64,000 nt of DNA from Diphasiastrum complanatum (GCA_029204225.1 CM055113.1:22577605-22641604); one strand, 5' to 3'; counted from the stretch's first letter, positions 10,978 to 29,687 are shown. The notes: generated by a model from the letters alone, not told the origin. A program made the numbers and translations.

Positions 10978-13507
10978 TTGGATGTTCAAGATGCAAATGA
11001 TAATGCTTTTGTAATATCTTTATATATGCTTGCTTATGATGGAGATCTAGATCCATGGTGGATTGATAGTGGAGCAAGTTCACTTATGACTTCTCATAAA
11101 GAGTATTTCACTTCTTTGTTGGCATATGGAGATGACAAGAGGGTGATCTACACAGCCAATGATGGTGAGTGTGCAATCAAAGGGATTGGCACAATTCATA
11201 TTTCTCTCTCTACAAATAGGAATGTTCATTTGGAGGATGTTTTGTTCATTCCATCTATTACCAAAAATTTACTTAGTGTGAGTCAATTTCTAAGTAAAGG
11301 CCTCAAAGTTGAGTTTGATGGTGATGCTTGTATGATCAAAAGGAAGGGTATCTTGATTGCAAAAGGTAAAAGGCAAGGGAAATTGTTCAAACTAGATGCT
11401 TGTGTTATTGCTAACCAAGTTGGATGTGTTGCAAGGGAGCAAATTTCTATTCAAGAGGTTTGGCACAAAAGGATGGGACACCTCAACTTCAAGTCATTGG
11501 AGGTAATTGCAAGGAAGAAGGTTGTGATTGGTCTTCCAAGTTCCTTAAGTAATGACAAGCATGTTTGTGAGTCTTGTGCTTTGTCTAAGTCACATAGACT
11601 ACCTTATACTAGATCTATTTCTAGATCTACGAAGCCTTTTCAACTTGTACATTCAGATATTCATGGATTTACTACAATTAGCAATAGTGGAGCTAAGATG
11701 TATGTAACATTCATTGATGATTTTAGTAGATTTTGTTGGATCTATCTACTAAAGAGCAAAGGTGAAGTGTATGATGTCTTCATTAAGTTCAATAATGCAA
11801 GGGAAAACCAATTTCTCACAAGGATCAAGTGCTTATGAAGTGACAATGGTGGAGAGTACATATCTACCAAGTTTAAGGCCTTTTGTGATGAGCATGGGAT
11901 CAAGAGGGAGTATACAACACCAAGGACCCCGCAACCAAATGGAATGGCTGAAAGGAAGAATAGGACTTTATGTGAAAGTGCCAAAGCCATGAGATTAAGT
12001 GCTAAACTTAATAAGCCATCATGGGATCAAGCTTTGTTGTGTGCTAATTTCTTGTACAATGGGTGGCCGAGTGCTATTTTGGATGAAAGGACATTTTTTG
12101 AGATGCTATTCAAGAGGAGGCCGAGTGTCAACGTTTTTTGAGCTTTTGGATGCACATGCTATGTAAACATTATTGTTGATGATAGGACCAAGGAGGACCC
12201 ATCTTTAAGGAAAAGTATTTTTGTTGGATATAGTGAGGTGAGTAAAGCCTACAAGGTTTACATTCCTTTTACTAACAAAGTGATTGTTGGTAGAGATGTC
12301 ATTTTTGATGAGGGGAACATTCGAAAAATATCTTCAAGCATGATTGATGGTGACTTGGATGGATCTAACATTCTAGATGTTGATGTAAAGGATCCTACTT
12401 TAGATGGTGATGATGGACCATCATCAAGTCAAAAGCCAAGGAGAACATCAAGGGAAAGACAAATGCCTTCAATGCTCACATATGATGAAAAGGGTAAGCA
12501 AGTAGTTTTTGAAAATTATGTTGCTTTCCAAATCTCTTTTGATGAACCTACATGTGTAGATGAATCAAGAAAGAAAGAGGAGTGGATCCAAGCAATGGAT
12601 CTTGAGTATCAAGCTCTTATGAAGAATGGAACATGGAGATTGGTGGAGTTACCTAAGGACAAGAAAGCTATTGGATGCAAATGGACCTTCAAAGTGAAGA
12701 CAAACTAAGATGGATCTATCAACAAGTACAAGGCAAGGTTGGTGGCAAAAGGATATGCTCAAGAACATGGTAATGACTATGATGGAACCTTTGCACCCGT
12801 GGCAAAGATGGTGAGTATTCAGGTCATCATATCTCTTGCTACTCTTTATGGATGGAATCTATGGCAATTGGACATTAAAAATGCATTTTTGAATGGTGAT
12901 CATGAGGAGGAAGTGTACATGGAGCAACTCGAGAGCTACACTTTACTTACAAAGCCAAAGCATGTGTGTTACTACAAAAGGGTTTGTATGGCCTTAAGCA
13001 AGCACCAAGGAGATGGTATGCTAAGCTTAACATTTTTTAACTCTCTCAAGGCTTTGTTATGAGTGAGTATGATCATTCACTATACGTTTGTGGGAAATGA
13101 TATCACTATCTTGCTAATCTACGTGGATAATATCATCTTGAGTGGTGGAAACAATCAAGATGTGGAGGATATCAAGACTGCTCTTAAGAAGGAATTTGAG
13201 GTGCATGATCTTGGTCATTTGCATTACATGTTAGGAATATAAGTGATTAGATCTTCTCAATATACTTTCATTTGTCAATAAAAGTATGCTAATTCTATTC
13301 TAAGAAGATTTCATATGGTAGATGCAAAGTGTTGTGATACAGCTATGGAGTCAAATGTAAAGCTAACTATAAGTAATAATGCTTCGGGGACATTACTCTC
13401 TATAGGAGGCTAGTTGGTTCACTCATCTATCTAACTATTACTAGACCAGATCTAAGCTATTGTGTTAGAAGATTGAGTCAATTCATGCAAGATCCTAGTG
13501 AGGAGCA
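10978..13507 (+). pseudogene. Copia pol: protease, integrase, reverse transcriptase
   Basis: The first block (10978-11838) has the protease core WWIDSGASSLMTS, then EVWHKRMGHLNFKSLE with CESCALSKSHRLPY (the HHCC zinc finger of integrase), and the integrase core phrase HSDIHGF...FIDDFSRFCWIYL. Next comes GMAERKNRTLCESAKAM (to 12141). RT starts around 12.54 kb with EEWIQAMDLEYQALMKNGTW and continues with KARLVAKGYAQEHGNDYDGTFAPV and QLDIKNAFLNGD. The last recognisable part is the RT/RNase H link near 13.4 kb. Interrupted in several places. Confidence 0.87.
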
Positions 13508-13509
13508 TT

Positions 13510-15265
13510 GGAAGCTAGGAAAATGAGTAGAAGCATTCTTCGTGATCCATCAATTTTCAACACACCTTATTATCTTTGTGGTAATGGGCAAGCAGAATCA
13601 CCCAATAAGATCATGTGTAGCATAATCACGAAAACAATCGAGACTAGCAAATCTGATTGGGAGCACAAGCTACATGCTGCTCTGTGGGCATTCAAAACAA
13701 CTTACATGGGAAGCACTGACCACACACCATTTCAACTAGTTTATGGTGAAGATGTAGTAATGCTAGTGGAATTTTTGGTACCATCATTAAGAATCGCCAT
13801 AATGCAACGTCTTGATGAATCCAAATCTCTGCAATTATGGCATGAAACATTACATAAAGTTTGCGAGACGCGCTTACTAGCTGTACATGCATTAGCAGTT
13901 GAGAAAGAGCAATGCAGAGCATGGCATGATGACTACACAAGAAAGATCTCGATCAGGAGAACTAGTTCTCATGTATAAAACTAAGGCAATCAAGGGAAAG
14001 TTGAAGCTCATAGGCGAAGGCCCGTTCCGAGTAAAGAAGATCCTTCAGCCATGGAGTCATGAAATTTGAACAGTTAGATGGGACACCATTTGATATTCTC
14101 TTCAATGGTAGCCGAATTCAAAAGTACTGGCCACCTCAGTGAAACAAATCCAGTGGGTGGATGATGCATAAAATGATTAGATCAAACCTCATCAGAAGTC
14201 ATCCCAGCCAGATCTAATGAAATCAAGCCGAGATCTAGTCAGATCAAGCAGAATCCACCAAAATTCAACAAGATCAAGCAAGATCCGGATAAATCAAGAA
14301 AGATTCGATAAAATCCAACTGGGATCTAGATTCAGATAGGATCCAAAGGGTAGCAGGTCATATATAATAACAATCAGGCCCCATCCTTGCAAATCAGAGG
14401 CGACAATTTTGAAAAAAAAACAGCAAAATGGAGGTAAAAATCACTTAAACTGATGGATCAGCTACTAATTGTCTATCAAATCTCTTAGAGAGTTCCCCAT
14501 AGTTAGATCTACCTAGATGCATTAGTATACCAGTCTGCAAGAGCTATGGAGAAGAGAATCTCAAGATCTCACCAAAAAACACCAAAAATTTTTCACGATT
14601 TTTTGAGATCCATTGGGAACTAACTCGTGAGACTTTGTCAGTCACTGAATCTGACTCAAATACATTTATAAAAATCTCTGTGAGAGTTACTGATGGAAAA
14701 ATCATCAAAATTGAGTGTCTGCGAGGGTTCATAGAACCATAAACTAAGGAACCTTTGCAAGGCATCAAGATCTACAAACCAACCTTCGTAGAGGGCATAA
14801 ATGAAATCAGAGTAGTGAAATTAGCCTGCTTACATGGTTTTATCTTGAAAATCCAACATCTGGAGCAAGTTGTGCGAGAGTTTACCTCCTATGAGGGTTG
14901 AACCTTCGTAGACAGGTTGAACCCTCGCAGGGCAGTCAAATCACCTTCTGAACCTTCGTAGACTTCACTGAGGTCTTAGAATATTGTGTTGAAGGTCCCT
15001 GCAAAATTTTGGTTGGAACTGACCTGGGAAAAGTGCAGTTTTCCTAATACGCACTCTAATTTTCACTATATAAGTGAGAAATTTGAGTCATTTGGCACTT
15101 CATTTAGCAAAGCTCTGCTGAAAATTACATTGGAATTTTCAAGTTATCATATTGCGACAAAAATTGTTACATGTCTTCGTCAACCCATCATAGCCACTGC
15201 TATACACTCAGTTTTACCATTTTCACCTTCGTTCTCACAATTTCTGCATTTTATCAGTTTTTAAC
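13510..15265 (+). mobile_element. Gypsy fragment: integrase C-terminal half and 3' non-coding region
   Basis: 13508-13978 reads YYLCGNGQAESPNKIMCSII and DWEHKLHAALWAFKTTYMGS, almost the same as the integrase of the element at 35.99-36.24 kb. Downstream, 14150-15265 matches 36.54-37.6 kb in order: AGATC-rich stretch, the TGCGAGAGTT-type phrases, and a TATA-like TATATAAG at about 15.07 kb. It is therefore a second, truncated copy of that family. Its left edge joins Copia RNase H and its right edge joins an inverted Copia, without LTRs. Confidence 0.8.
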
Positions 15266-15269
15266 TCTT

Positions 15270-17445
15270 TTTACCCGTTTTTGACATCTTTTCCTCTTTT
15301 TGGGCGTCTTTTTTTGTGCTTGGATTTGCCATATATCTGGGATTCAGTGACAGTGAAATACAGCTCAAGTTGTCACACAGAATGGTGGTAGCATTGAACT
15401 GAGTGTGATGTAAGTCGTGAAGTAATAACCTGATCCATACAGCTTCTTTTGAAGCTTGACATGCTGCGATGTACTCTATCTCGGTCGAAGAAAACGCAAC
15501 TGATTTCTGCTTCATTGAATTCCAGAAAATCGGTCCCCCTGCCAGATAGAAACAGAATCCGGAGGTAGATTTTCTATTAGAGATTGTTCCTCCTCAATCG
15601 GAGTAGCCTCGGAGGACGAGTGGGTCGATAGCATTTTCATCATAACATAAAATGTGATCTAAACTTCCTTGAATATATCTCATCACTCTCTTTAATGCTT
15701 TCCAATGAGAGATCCTAGAGTTAGACGTGAATTGACTTAACGTGCTAACAATGTATGCTAAATCTGGTCTAGTACACAACATTGCATACATCAAAGATCC
15801 TATGAGTGAATGATAAGGGTACTTCGCTATGTCGAGTACTTCACGGTCAGAGTCAGCACAAGTAGGTATAGCCAATACTATACTTGGATCAATTGGTTTG
15901 CAATCAGGCATGTGAAATTTTTCTAAAATGCTTTTTAGATATGCTTGCTGGCTAAGATAGATCTTCTTCTAACGTCTATTTCTAGTAATGTGAATTCTTA
16001 GCAAAGAATGGACAACTCCTAAATCAGTCATGTCAAATTCCATTGATAGATCACTCTTAGTAGTGTGCAGAAGAGAAGTGTTGTTAGACAAAATAAACGC
16101 ATCATCTACGTAAAGAGCTATGTGAACTGAATTGGTGTCTATATGATTCGAATAAACATTACAGTTAGTTAAATTGTTTGCAAATATCAATTGAATGAGA
16201 TAAGAGTTGATTCTATCGAACCATGCTCTTGCGGCCTGTTTCAGACCGTAGATTGCTTTGTGCAGCTTGTACACTTTGTGCTCTTAGCCTTTGACTTCGA
16301 ATCCTTCCGGTTGGAAGGTATATAGTTCCTCTTCGACGTTGCCATTGAGAAATGTTGTCTTGACATCCATCTGGTATATTTCGAGGTCTTCTGCATCTGC
16401 TAACGCAGTCAGAGTCCTGATTGACTACATTTTGATGACATGACTGAAAATTTCTCAATAATTCACTCCTTGGACTTGAATGAATCCTTTAGCCACCAAC
16501 CGTGCTTTCCATTTAGCAATGGAACTATCAGAGTTGATCTTCTTCTTGAAAATTCACTTGTTGTCGATAACTCTATTGCGAGTGGAGAAGTCGACCAGTG
16601 TCCAGGTCTGGTTCTTCGAAAGTGACTTGTACTCACTTTCCATAGCTTATTGCCACTTCACAGCATCCTTGGATTTAATTGCTTTGGCTGGGCTCTCTAG
16701 TTCTTCTGATGAAGTCTAGAATGATTGAGGTGTATACCTCTCAAGAACTCTCCGAGTCCGTAAGGATCTGCGAACGTTTGGTTGACCAGAATGCGATGAT
16801 GCTTCCTCTTAAATTTCTCCAGATCTGCTCGAGCTGGTTTGGTCTGGTCTAATGACAGGTACTGTCGGTTGCTCGGCTTCTATAGTTGTAGCTGCAGGTT
16901 CTGTAGAAGAACCATTATCGTTGGAAGATTCTATGCTACGTAAAATAGGATGAAATGACATAGAATTGTTTATCGATGGCTGTTTAAAATCATAGTATGT
17001 TCTTGAAAGATTACATCCCTAGAGACAAATACTACATTTGTGGATGGATCATAAACTTTATAAGCTTTATGTTAATCAGGATAGCCAATGAAAATACATT
17101 TATTTGTCCTATAATCTAATTTCTTCCTAAGCTGTTTAGGAATGTGAACAAAATATACACAACCAAATATTTTTAAATAGCTGACACTAGGCTTGTCTCC
17201 ATGCCAAACTTCATAAGGAGTTTTGTTGTTGATAGCTTTGGTGCTAGATCTATTCAATAAGTAACAGGCTGTGGCAATAGCTTCTGCCCAGAACTTCGCA
17301 GGTAGATGTGATTGATGTAGCATGGATCTGGCTGAGTTGAGAAAAGTTCGGTTCTTCCTTTCTGCAATCCCATTTTGTTGAGGTGAATAGGAACCCATGC
17401 ACACAAAGCACAAACGTTCTTGTTTGGCTTTCTCAAAATCTTCTG
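15270..17445 (-). mobile_element. Ty1/Copia pol fragment (integrase end, RT, RNase H), broken
   Basis: On the minus strand, 17413-17072 has PQQNGIAERKNRTFLNSARS, AEAIATACYLLNR and KTPYEVWHGDKPSVSYLKIF (integrase C-terminal half). 16274-15969 has YKLHKAIYGLKQAARAWFDR and ALYVDDAF (RT with the YVDD box). 15911-15594 has SLIGSLMYAMLCTRPDLAYI, and 15515-15261 has SVAFSSTEIEYIAACQASKE (RNase H). This is Copia order. No gag, protease or LTRs are present. A different Copia family from the one at 10.1-13.5 kb. Fossil with several breaks. Confidence 0.87.
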
Positions 17446-17584
17446 GTTTTAAGGGCGTTTCTGAGGAGCTTCACCCTTAATTTTATCTTCTTTTTTGCTT
17501 TTTAATTTAAAAAAAAAAATGAACGTCTTTCTAAGGAGGCTGCTAAAAAAGGGGCTGCGGTCTCGCCCTCTTCCTACCCATTGA

Positions 17585-17770
17585 ATCATCATAGATTTAA
17601 GCATATCTGAGAGCTTGCTCAAGGGAAGTAGGCGAGTTTCTCTCGACCTTTACTTTATATTCATCTTTAAAGCCACAGACAAATCCTCTGATTTTCTGAT
17701 AATCATCCATATTTTTAATTTTTAAAAGGACGTGCCTCCAAAGCTTGTCATGTGTGGATGGAGAGAGCCA
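17585..17770 (-). pseudogene. Gypsy gag scrap
   Basis: The minus-strand reading contains IRGFVCGFKDEYKVKVE followed by SPTSLEQALRYA, a pattern close to the C-terminal part of Gypsy/chromovirus gag (FVxGL...YE...TLxxAxxxA). About 60 residues only, with no other parts of the element nearby. A short relic between the Copia fragment and the helicase gene. Confidence 0.5.
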
Positions 17771-18012
17771 TTGAATATTATTTCATAGCAAAATCCCAAA
17801 CCACCCAAATGGTCCAAAGCATTTTCAATGCATTTATTTTCACATTGGAATTGGGTGGGTAATTGAGTCACCAAGACTAGAGTCTAGGAGTACACTCCAC
17901 ACCCTACAAAAGACTTTATGTGCCTTTAAAGAGTAAATCTTTGGTACGTGATGAAGAGAAAGATATTCTCAAAATCCAATCAAAATTCAAAAGCAATCAA
18001 TTCTTTAATTCC
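17771..18012. other. Intergenic, nothing recognised
   Basis: Between the gag scrap and the GA repeat no ORF, RNA gene or repeat was recognised. It is the probable distal promoter of the helicase gene. Confidence 0.4.
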
Positions 18013-18029
18013 TGAGTGAGAGTGAGAGT

Positions 18030-18074
<45 letters not shown>

Positions 18075-18098
18075 GGGGTAAGAGAGAGAGAGAGAGAG
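18013..18098 (+). repeat. GA microsatellite interrupted by a run of 15 G
   Basis: GTGAGA units grade into (GA)n at about 18031-18063, then a run of 15 G (18064-18078), then (GA)9 to 18098. It lies just upstream of the TATA-like site of the helicase gene. GA/CT repeats are common in plant core promoters and bind BBR/BPC proteins; a role here is inference. Confidence 0.9.
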
Positions 18099-18135
18099 CG
18101 CTCTTGGGCAACGAACAATAAATACGAGTAATACG

Positions 18136-18146
18136 TATATATTATA
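18136..18146 (+). promoter_or_regulatory. Possible TATA box of the helicase gene
   Basis: TATATATTATA lies in GC-moderate sequence directly after the GA repeat and before a stretch (18175 on) that looks like a transcribed leader. Distance to the first splice acceptor at 19286 requires a leader intron. No transcript data support it. Confidence 0.35.
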
Positions 18147-18169
18147 GGAAGGCTCGAAACTGACGCGAG

Positions 18170-19304
18170 CGAAAAAGTAAGTATCGATGCCCATTTCCAC
18201 CTCCAGAGGAGAGCGGGTGATTTTACTCCTCGATTCTGCGATCTTTTCTGGTCTGTTTGCCTCGTTGATCTGTGGCTGTTTGTGTGTCTGATCGCTGTTG
18301 TCTTTTGTTGTTGTAGCGGCAAATCGTGGTTCTCTGGTGCTGTTGTCAGCTGTAGGATTTGGTGGGCAATCAGCTGGTATCAGGTGCTTTTCCATTTTGC
18401 GACTTGTTCTGTTTCTGCAGCTGGTCTAGAGCTTCATTCAAGCTTTCCGTGCCGTTTGGTGAAGAATTACTGCTACAACGCAACTGGGTTTCTTCTGGAT
18501 ATTTGTTGAAATGTTAGAATATTTAGCTTTCATAATATTTATTATTCGTTTTGGCCGTTGTTATAAGTAGTTTGCATTGCAGTTCAGCTATAACGTCGAG
18601 CTGATCTTGTATATCTTAAAGGATAAATGCAAGATTTGTGATTAGGATCTACATTGTCTACTACATAAGTTTTGCTCTTTCCAAGTACCCTTTTGAGGTT
18701 TTGTTTCACTCTCTATTTTCAAGTCTGCTGAAAGCAGTAGCAGTTGTGTCATTGTTGGTTCAGACTCTACCAGGCATCTTGAACTCTTAACTTGAAATGT
18801 CTCATTTTTTTCTTTCAAAATAGTAGGATGTTTGAATCACTGTGGTAGATTTCCCCTCTTGACTGTGTTCTCGATTCTAGACAGATTCGACTAAGTTCTT
18901 GGCGGATTTTTGCTTTAGCATTTTGCTTAAGCTGATAATATGTTGTAGATTCCCGACTTACTGATGAGCATCGTCAACTGGCATTCGTGAATCTCTTAGA
19001 TGCTGTGTTATATTTGTTGCCAAAATTTTGCTAGTTCACAGAGTGCACGCATTGCTATGGTCTCATCTAAGAAGGGAGTGCCTTTAAACCTTGACAACCG
19101 AACGAGTGTTTAATTAAGTTGGCAATGTAGCTTTTAGGACACAGGAGAGCGGACATAAGCCAAAACCGGTTGATGGTCTAAAAGAGCTTGGATAATGTCC
19201 TTATTATAGATAATCCATCTTTTTGGTTGTAGCTTTAAATTATATCAATGCTTGCACATCTTTATGTCAGATAGTGGATTTTGCAGGGAATTGAGTTTGC
19301 AATC
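18170..19304 (+). other. Helicase 5' leader with a leader intron
   Basis: No coding sequence was recognised. A strong acceptor (TGGATTTTGCAG) ends at 19286, and 18 nt later is the ATG of the proposed first coding exon. An intron must therefore precede it. Its donor could not be fixed; several GT sites lie in 18.2-18.5 kb. Introns in the 5' leader are common in plant housekeeping genes. Confidence 0.45.
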
Positions 19305-25057
<5,753 letters not shown>

Positions 25058-25560
25058 AAGATTTGATGAAAAAGAAGATCACAGAGTTAAAATTTTCAAG
25101 GCCATTATCATGCTACAAGGAGCTTGCTGCAATCCTACTTTTTGTGAACACTGAACAGCGAATTTTTGTGGAATTTTCTTCATCATAGTACGTTTAGGAA
25201 CAATAGCTGTTCATCCAGTAGGTTGCATTGAGAACCAAATGTTCCAAGATCTTATTTGTGGATAATGAAATGGTCAGATATGTATACTAGCTGTGAATCA
25301 GTGTCATATGGACCAAGTTCTTTGAAATATACATAAATTGATTGAGCTTTGTCCATGGCACGAGACAATTGAAATTTGCCTATGTATGTCTTCTCTACAG
25401 ATCTCCTCTCCTGCAGGTACTGTAGTCTATTGGTGCTTTCTGCACATAAATTCTGTATATGTCTGAAGGCTTTTTATACCTGCTATTCCTGTGCATTGTT
25501 GTGGAAGTGACTGAATCTGTTTGTCTGTAAATTATTTTTTCTGCCTAGTTAGGCAGCAAG
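25058..25560 (+). other. Probable 3' UTR and downstream region of the helicase gene
   Basis: T-rich, non-coding sequence follows the TGA at 25055-25057. No classic AATAAA could be assigned with confidence. Nothing else recognised. Confidence 0.4.
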
Positions 25561-28500
25561 TAGAGTGGTCTCAGCATACATTTCAGAAAGTGGGGTTCTG
25601 TTAGCTTTGGGATATTTATCTTCTTTCTATTAACCTGCTAAGATAGTACTTTGTGGACGTGTCATAATACGAGAGAGAGGGAAAACTGAGATCTTTACAT
25701 AGAATAGAAAATGTTGAAAAATGGTTTTTACCTTACTGGAAAGAAAAGGATGTTCTACAATCTTCATTGAGAACAAGCTGGAGGCTTGTTTCCATTCTTT
25801 CTTCACAAAAGTGGGAATCCACTGGATGTATGCATGCAAGTTATATTCCTTTGGTGTAGCTAGCTAGTACACAGCACCCAATTGGAAACTGTAGTTCATT
25901 ATTATATAGGAAGGGATTGGAAGCTTAGTTCTCACATGCAAAATGGTATAGCATTTGGGAGAAGTAAATGCTACAACAGAAGTGGTGAAGTGGAGAATGT
26001 TTGTGTTTCTGCATGTTGCATTCAGACGAAACTTAGCAACTATGCCATAGCTAAGAATGGGTTGTTCTGTAGAGACACAAGGGATGTGTTGCCTGATGAT
26101 TGTGATTCTGTTCACGTTGAGGTGGAACCGAATAAGTATATAAAAGTAGATCTGTTAGGATGCATCTTTTAAAACACTGCAAAGTAGCATTGAAGAGTTG
26201 TTGATGTCGAAATAAAGACCAGTGAGTGGTGAAGATGAATGTGGTCATTGTGGCTTCTTGCATGGTCCTTTACGAGAAATGCGCTAGTTCGGATCTTTTG
26301 TTATTATCATACCTTCCATAGTTTTCACGAATCATGGTTCGTCGAACCTCTAACTGACATATGCTTGGAGCCAGTACGAATTGGGAAAAAAACCCTGATG
26401 TGCGGTTGATTACCAATTATTTTATAATGATATGAAGTTTTGAGTACTGTGATTTGTGTTTGAAGTTTTGAGTACTGTGGTTTGTGTTTGAAATTTTATC
26501 ACTTGTGGTCCATCAATGATTAACGAAGTTGGATTTTGTTATTTTTCAGAGAGAGACCATGTAGTCACTAGTTACTAGTATGACTTGTCTACTATCACCA
26601 TTCCGTAAGGTTCTGTTCGCAGTTCAAAGCTACCAGAGGTAACCCGACTGACTATTAATTAGTCTTGACTCTCAAATTTGAATGCCCAAACATGTACACA
26701 AATCAATGCACGTCGCGAACACAATAGTTACTAAAAGTAATATTTAGAGTGCTGGAAACAGTATTCAAAACCTGTTTTTATAGGAATAGAAGGCTTAGCA
26801 CCAAAAAAAAAACCAAAAAGGAGGAAAAAAATACCATTTCCTATTCGAACCGGCCTGGCTGGTATGAATTGGATGAACCTGAATACCTTCTCCAATGATA
26901 AAAGAGGTTCAGTTTCTACGTTGGGTTAACCTAGCATTTTTTTTATAATCGTACTATTATGTACTCTCGGATCGATTGCAATTGCTTTCTCTTCACATGG
27001 TTCTGGAACCAGAAGTTGCTCCCCGTGCGTAAGCTTTGCGTAATCTGCAAATTGAACATGGTCTCTTGGTACTCTCTCTCTCAACACACGTTGATTGCTA
27101 TTTTTCATGTCAAACCTAAAAAAACCCTAAAACATAAAAAATGAGCGCCTCTCCCTCATGATCCTCTCTTTCTAGAAATTTCTCTTTCTAGGAGTTTCTA
27201 AAGCCACATGTTCTTTCTCTAGAAATCTCTAAAAGCACGTCATTTTCAATCTGCACTTCAAATGCCTTTCAAATGTGTTTAAGGGCAAACGTGAACCAAT
27301 GAGAATAGACTAAACCCTTTTGTCTATCATTGCCCACATTCTTGAGCTCTCCTAAGGCATATCAAAAAATGTATTTTCATGGACTCTAATTCTTGCCACA
27401 GATGCACGTGTGTACGGACAGGCCACCAAATAAGTAGCTATGCCTTGAAGTTTCTTTCCAAGGTAATACCAAGCCTTGACTATATAATAAACTCTTCAAT
27501 TTTCAAATGGAGATTTGGTCTACTATTCAATCATCGTGTATACATGGTAATGAACCTACCTTTGTTGGGATCCCTTGAGTCTCTTTGCCTATCTGCAGTT
27601 ACTGTCTCTCCTAGGGGCACCAGGGCGTATCTATTTGTTCACTGTCCTAGTGGTAGATGGATTATTGTCAGTATTCTCGCCAGTCATACACACCCTTCCA
27701 TGTTTGTAATAGCTATTGATCTGACATCAGCTGCAAACATGTTGATTTATGGGATGTCTTTTCCACATATTCACTGATAATTTCATCGTTGGACTCTTCA
27801 ATATGTATATGCTGACCTTCATGATGTTGTTCTCCCTATTACTGGATATGAGGCCAGAGTCCTCTTAACCTAACCTTATGCCCATACTTGATCTAGTGGT
27901 TACGTGCCTCCAATTTATGTCTATGCCCTTCTGGATCTTTGTCTTAGCCTCATGTCCCTCTCCTCATGGATCTAAATATTTTCTTTCTCTGGTCTCCATG
28001 AAGAAACCCTTTCTGACCGTAAGCTTTATCCTCTTAGCAGCCCTTGAATTTCCCTCTAATTGAAAATAGAAGGTAGACCAAATTAAGCGCCTGAAATCTT
28101 AAAATTCCCTCCTATGTCTTAGGTGTTATTGACAGTATCCAGGGTCCTCTTTTCTGGATACCGTTGCTTCCTCTCTGCAGTTTTTGCAGAACTGGGAAGG
28201 AACTGAAGAGAATGTGAAGATACAGTAGAATATACTATCTTTAGTTCTCTCAACTTCCTCTCTTGACATCTTTCTATTACAGCTTTCCTCTCAAAATAAT
28301 AGCAGTCTATGGAAGTAATAGCCTTAATAGACATGCCTTTCTTCAATTGGCTTGAAAGTATGGGCTTTCCTATAAGTTTCTTTCTGTCCGTTTTGTAAAA
28401 AGGGATCGCTCTCACTCTTACAGCTATAGCTATCACCATTTGTGAAGAGCTAGCTCTCACTCTTACAGCTGGCTATCACAATTTACTGTTAATGTTGTTA

Positions 28501-29045
28501 ACCAGTCCTAGAAGATGGCTATTAATGTTACTTGTAGTCTTAAAATAAATTAGGCAACATTGGCCTCTTCTTCAGATACATTCCAAGGTGTCACAATTGA
28601 TTTACTCCTTACTGCTAAAGACATTGTGGTATGTCTTCACTTAAATGGACATGTGCTCCTTTTTGGAGGTTTCTCTCCGTCTGGAGTTCTTTAAAGACCT
28701 TTTGGGTTGATCTTACTTCTCACCCCAGACAAAGCTTGTGGCAACTGTCCTTTTCTTGTGAATATTTGCCAGAGATGTGATTAAGTCACTCTCAAATTGT
28801 CCAATTTATTCGGTTTTGTGGACTCCAGACCCTTGACTATAGTCAATGCTACTACATCACAAGCCATGGCTTATACTTTTTCTTCCTTCCCTCTCATATG
28901 TTACCAGAGTAGAGCACTATAGTTTCAGTCATTTGACAAGGTTTTGAATACCTAGACAATTGTGGACATCAGCATCAGCACACAATTTTTTGGGTAGGCA
29001 AAGTTGATTTCAGAATGAAATTTCTTTTAATTGGGAGGATCTAAA
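25561..29045. other. Intergenic, no supported gene
   Basis: Open frames here (for example 25882-26172 plus, 27379-27777 plus, 28119-28460 minus) are short, have no recognisable domain, no conserved phrases and no splice partners, so they are not called. The stretch contains a 28-bp tandem duplication at 26433-26488 and a small repeat of CTCTCACTCTTACAGCT around 28409 and 28452. It is presumably decayed repeat DNA. Confidence 0.5.
26433..26488 (+). repeat. 28-bp tandem duplication
   Basis: TGAAGTTTTGAGTACTGTGA then TTTGTGTT (26433-26460) is repeated directly at 26461-26488 with one mismatch. No function is evident; it looks like a recent replication slip. Confidence 0.9.
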
Positions 29046-29079
29046 CTACCTAAAATACATTTTGTTGAAAATGTGCCAG

Positions 29080-29450
29080 ACAGACCTTGACTGAAGCCGA
29101 ACTGCTCGCTGAAATCTCGACCGAAGTGGCCGTTCAGATCTTGACCGGAGCCGAAGTGATCTCGACCGGAGCAATCTCGACCGAAGTGCTCCCTGAGATC
29201 TCGACCGAAGTATCGCTGGAGTCTCGACCGAAGTGCTCCCTGAGATCTCGACCAAAGTTCTCCCTGAGGTCTCAACCGAAGTGCTCCCTGCGATCTTGAT
29301 CGAAGTACCGCTGAAGTCTCGACCGAAGTGTTCGATCAAATCTCAACCACCGGAGCAATTAACACCCAATCTCGACCGGAGCAATTAACACCCAATCTCG
29401 ACCGGACCATAACTTTTGATCAACACCTCTGATTGCAATTTCGACCGAAC
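29080..29450 (+). repeat. 24-25-bp tandem repeat leader of the second Gypsy element
   Basis: Diverged units around ATCTCGACCGAAGTGCTCCC recur between 29.08 and 29.35 kb, with shorter forms (AATCTCGACCGGAGC) to about 29.45 kb. In reverse complement they match the core of the array at 5.04-5.9 kb. It sits just upstream of gag in both elements. Confidence 0.85.
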
Positions 29451-29687
29451 CACCATCTTCCCAACACCTTTGAGACTGAAAAAAAAGAAGAAGAAGGCAT
29501 GAATACCAAATTTTTTTTCAAAGAAACAACACTCATACCAATAGAAAGCCCTTTTTATACTGAGTCTCCACCTTCACTTCCTTCAACACCCTAAAAAATC
29601 CAGAAAACACCTCAGGTCCCAGACGATTATTTATATGAGATCAGGTCCCTTGAAGCTGAACAGATCAGACATCATAGGTTCTACCGA

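Larger units (their letters stand above)
10100..13507 (+). mobile_element. Ty1/Copia retrotransposon body, broken, 3' truncated
   Basis: The plus strand shows gag (UBN2 type), protease, GAG-pre-integrase zinc finger, integrase core, RT and the start of RNase H in Copia order (integrase before RT). At about 13.51 kb it stops abruptly inside RNase H and is joined to Gypsy integrase sequence. No LTR was found at either end. Several interruptions show it is a fossil. A fragment of the same gag family is inverted inside another Copia at 50.7-50.9 kb. Confidence 0.88.

Noticed and set aside
18005-18395. Minus-strand frames with long Ser-Leu repeats
   Set aside because: They are translations of the GA microsatellite.
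25882-26172. 96-residue plus-strand open frame after the helicase gene
   Set aside because: No domain, no conserved phrase, no splice or promoter context; compatible with chance.
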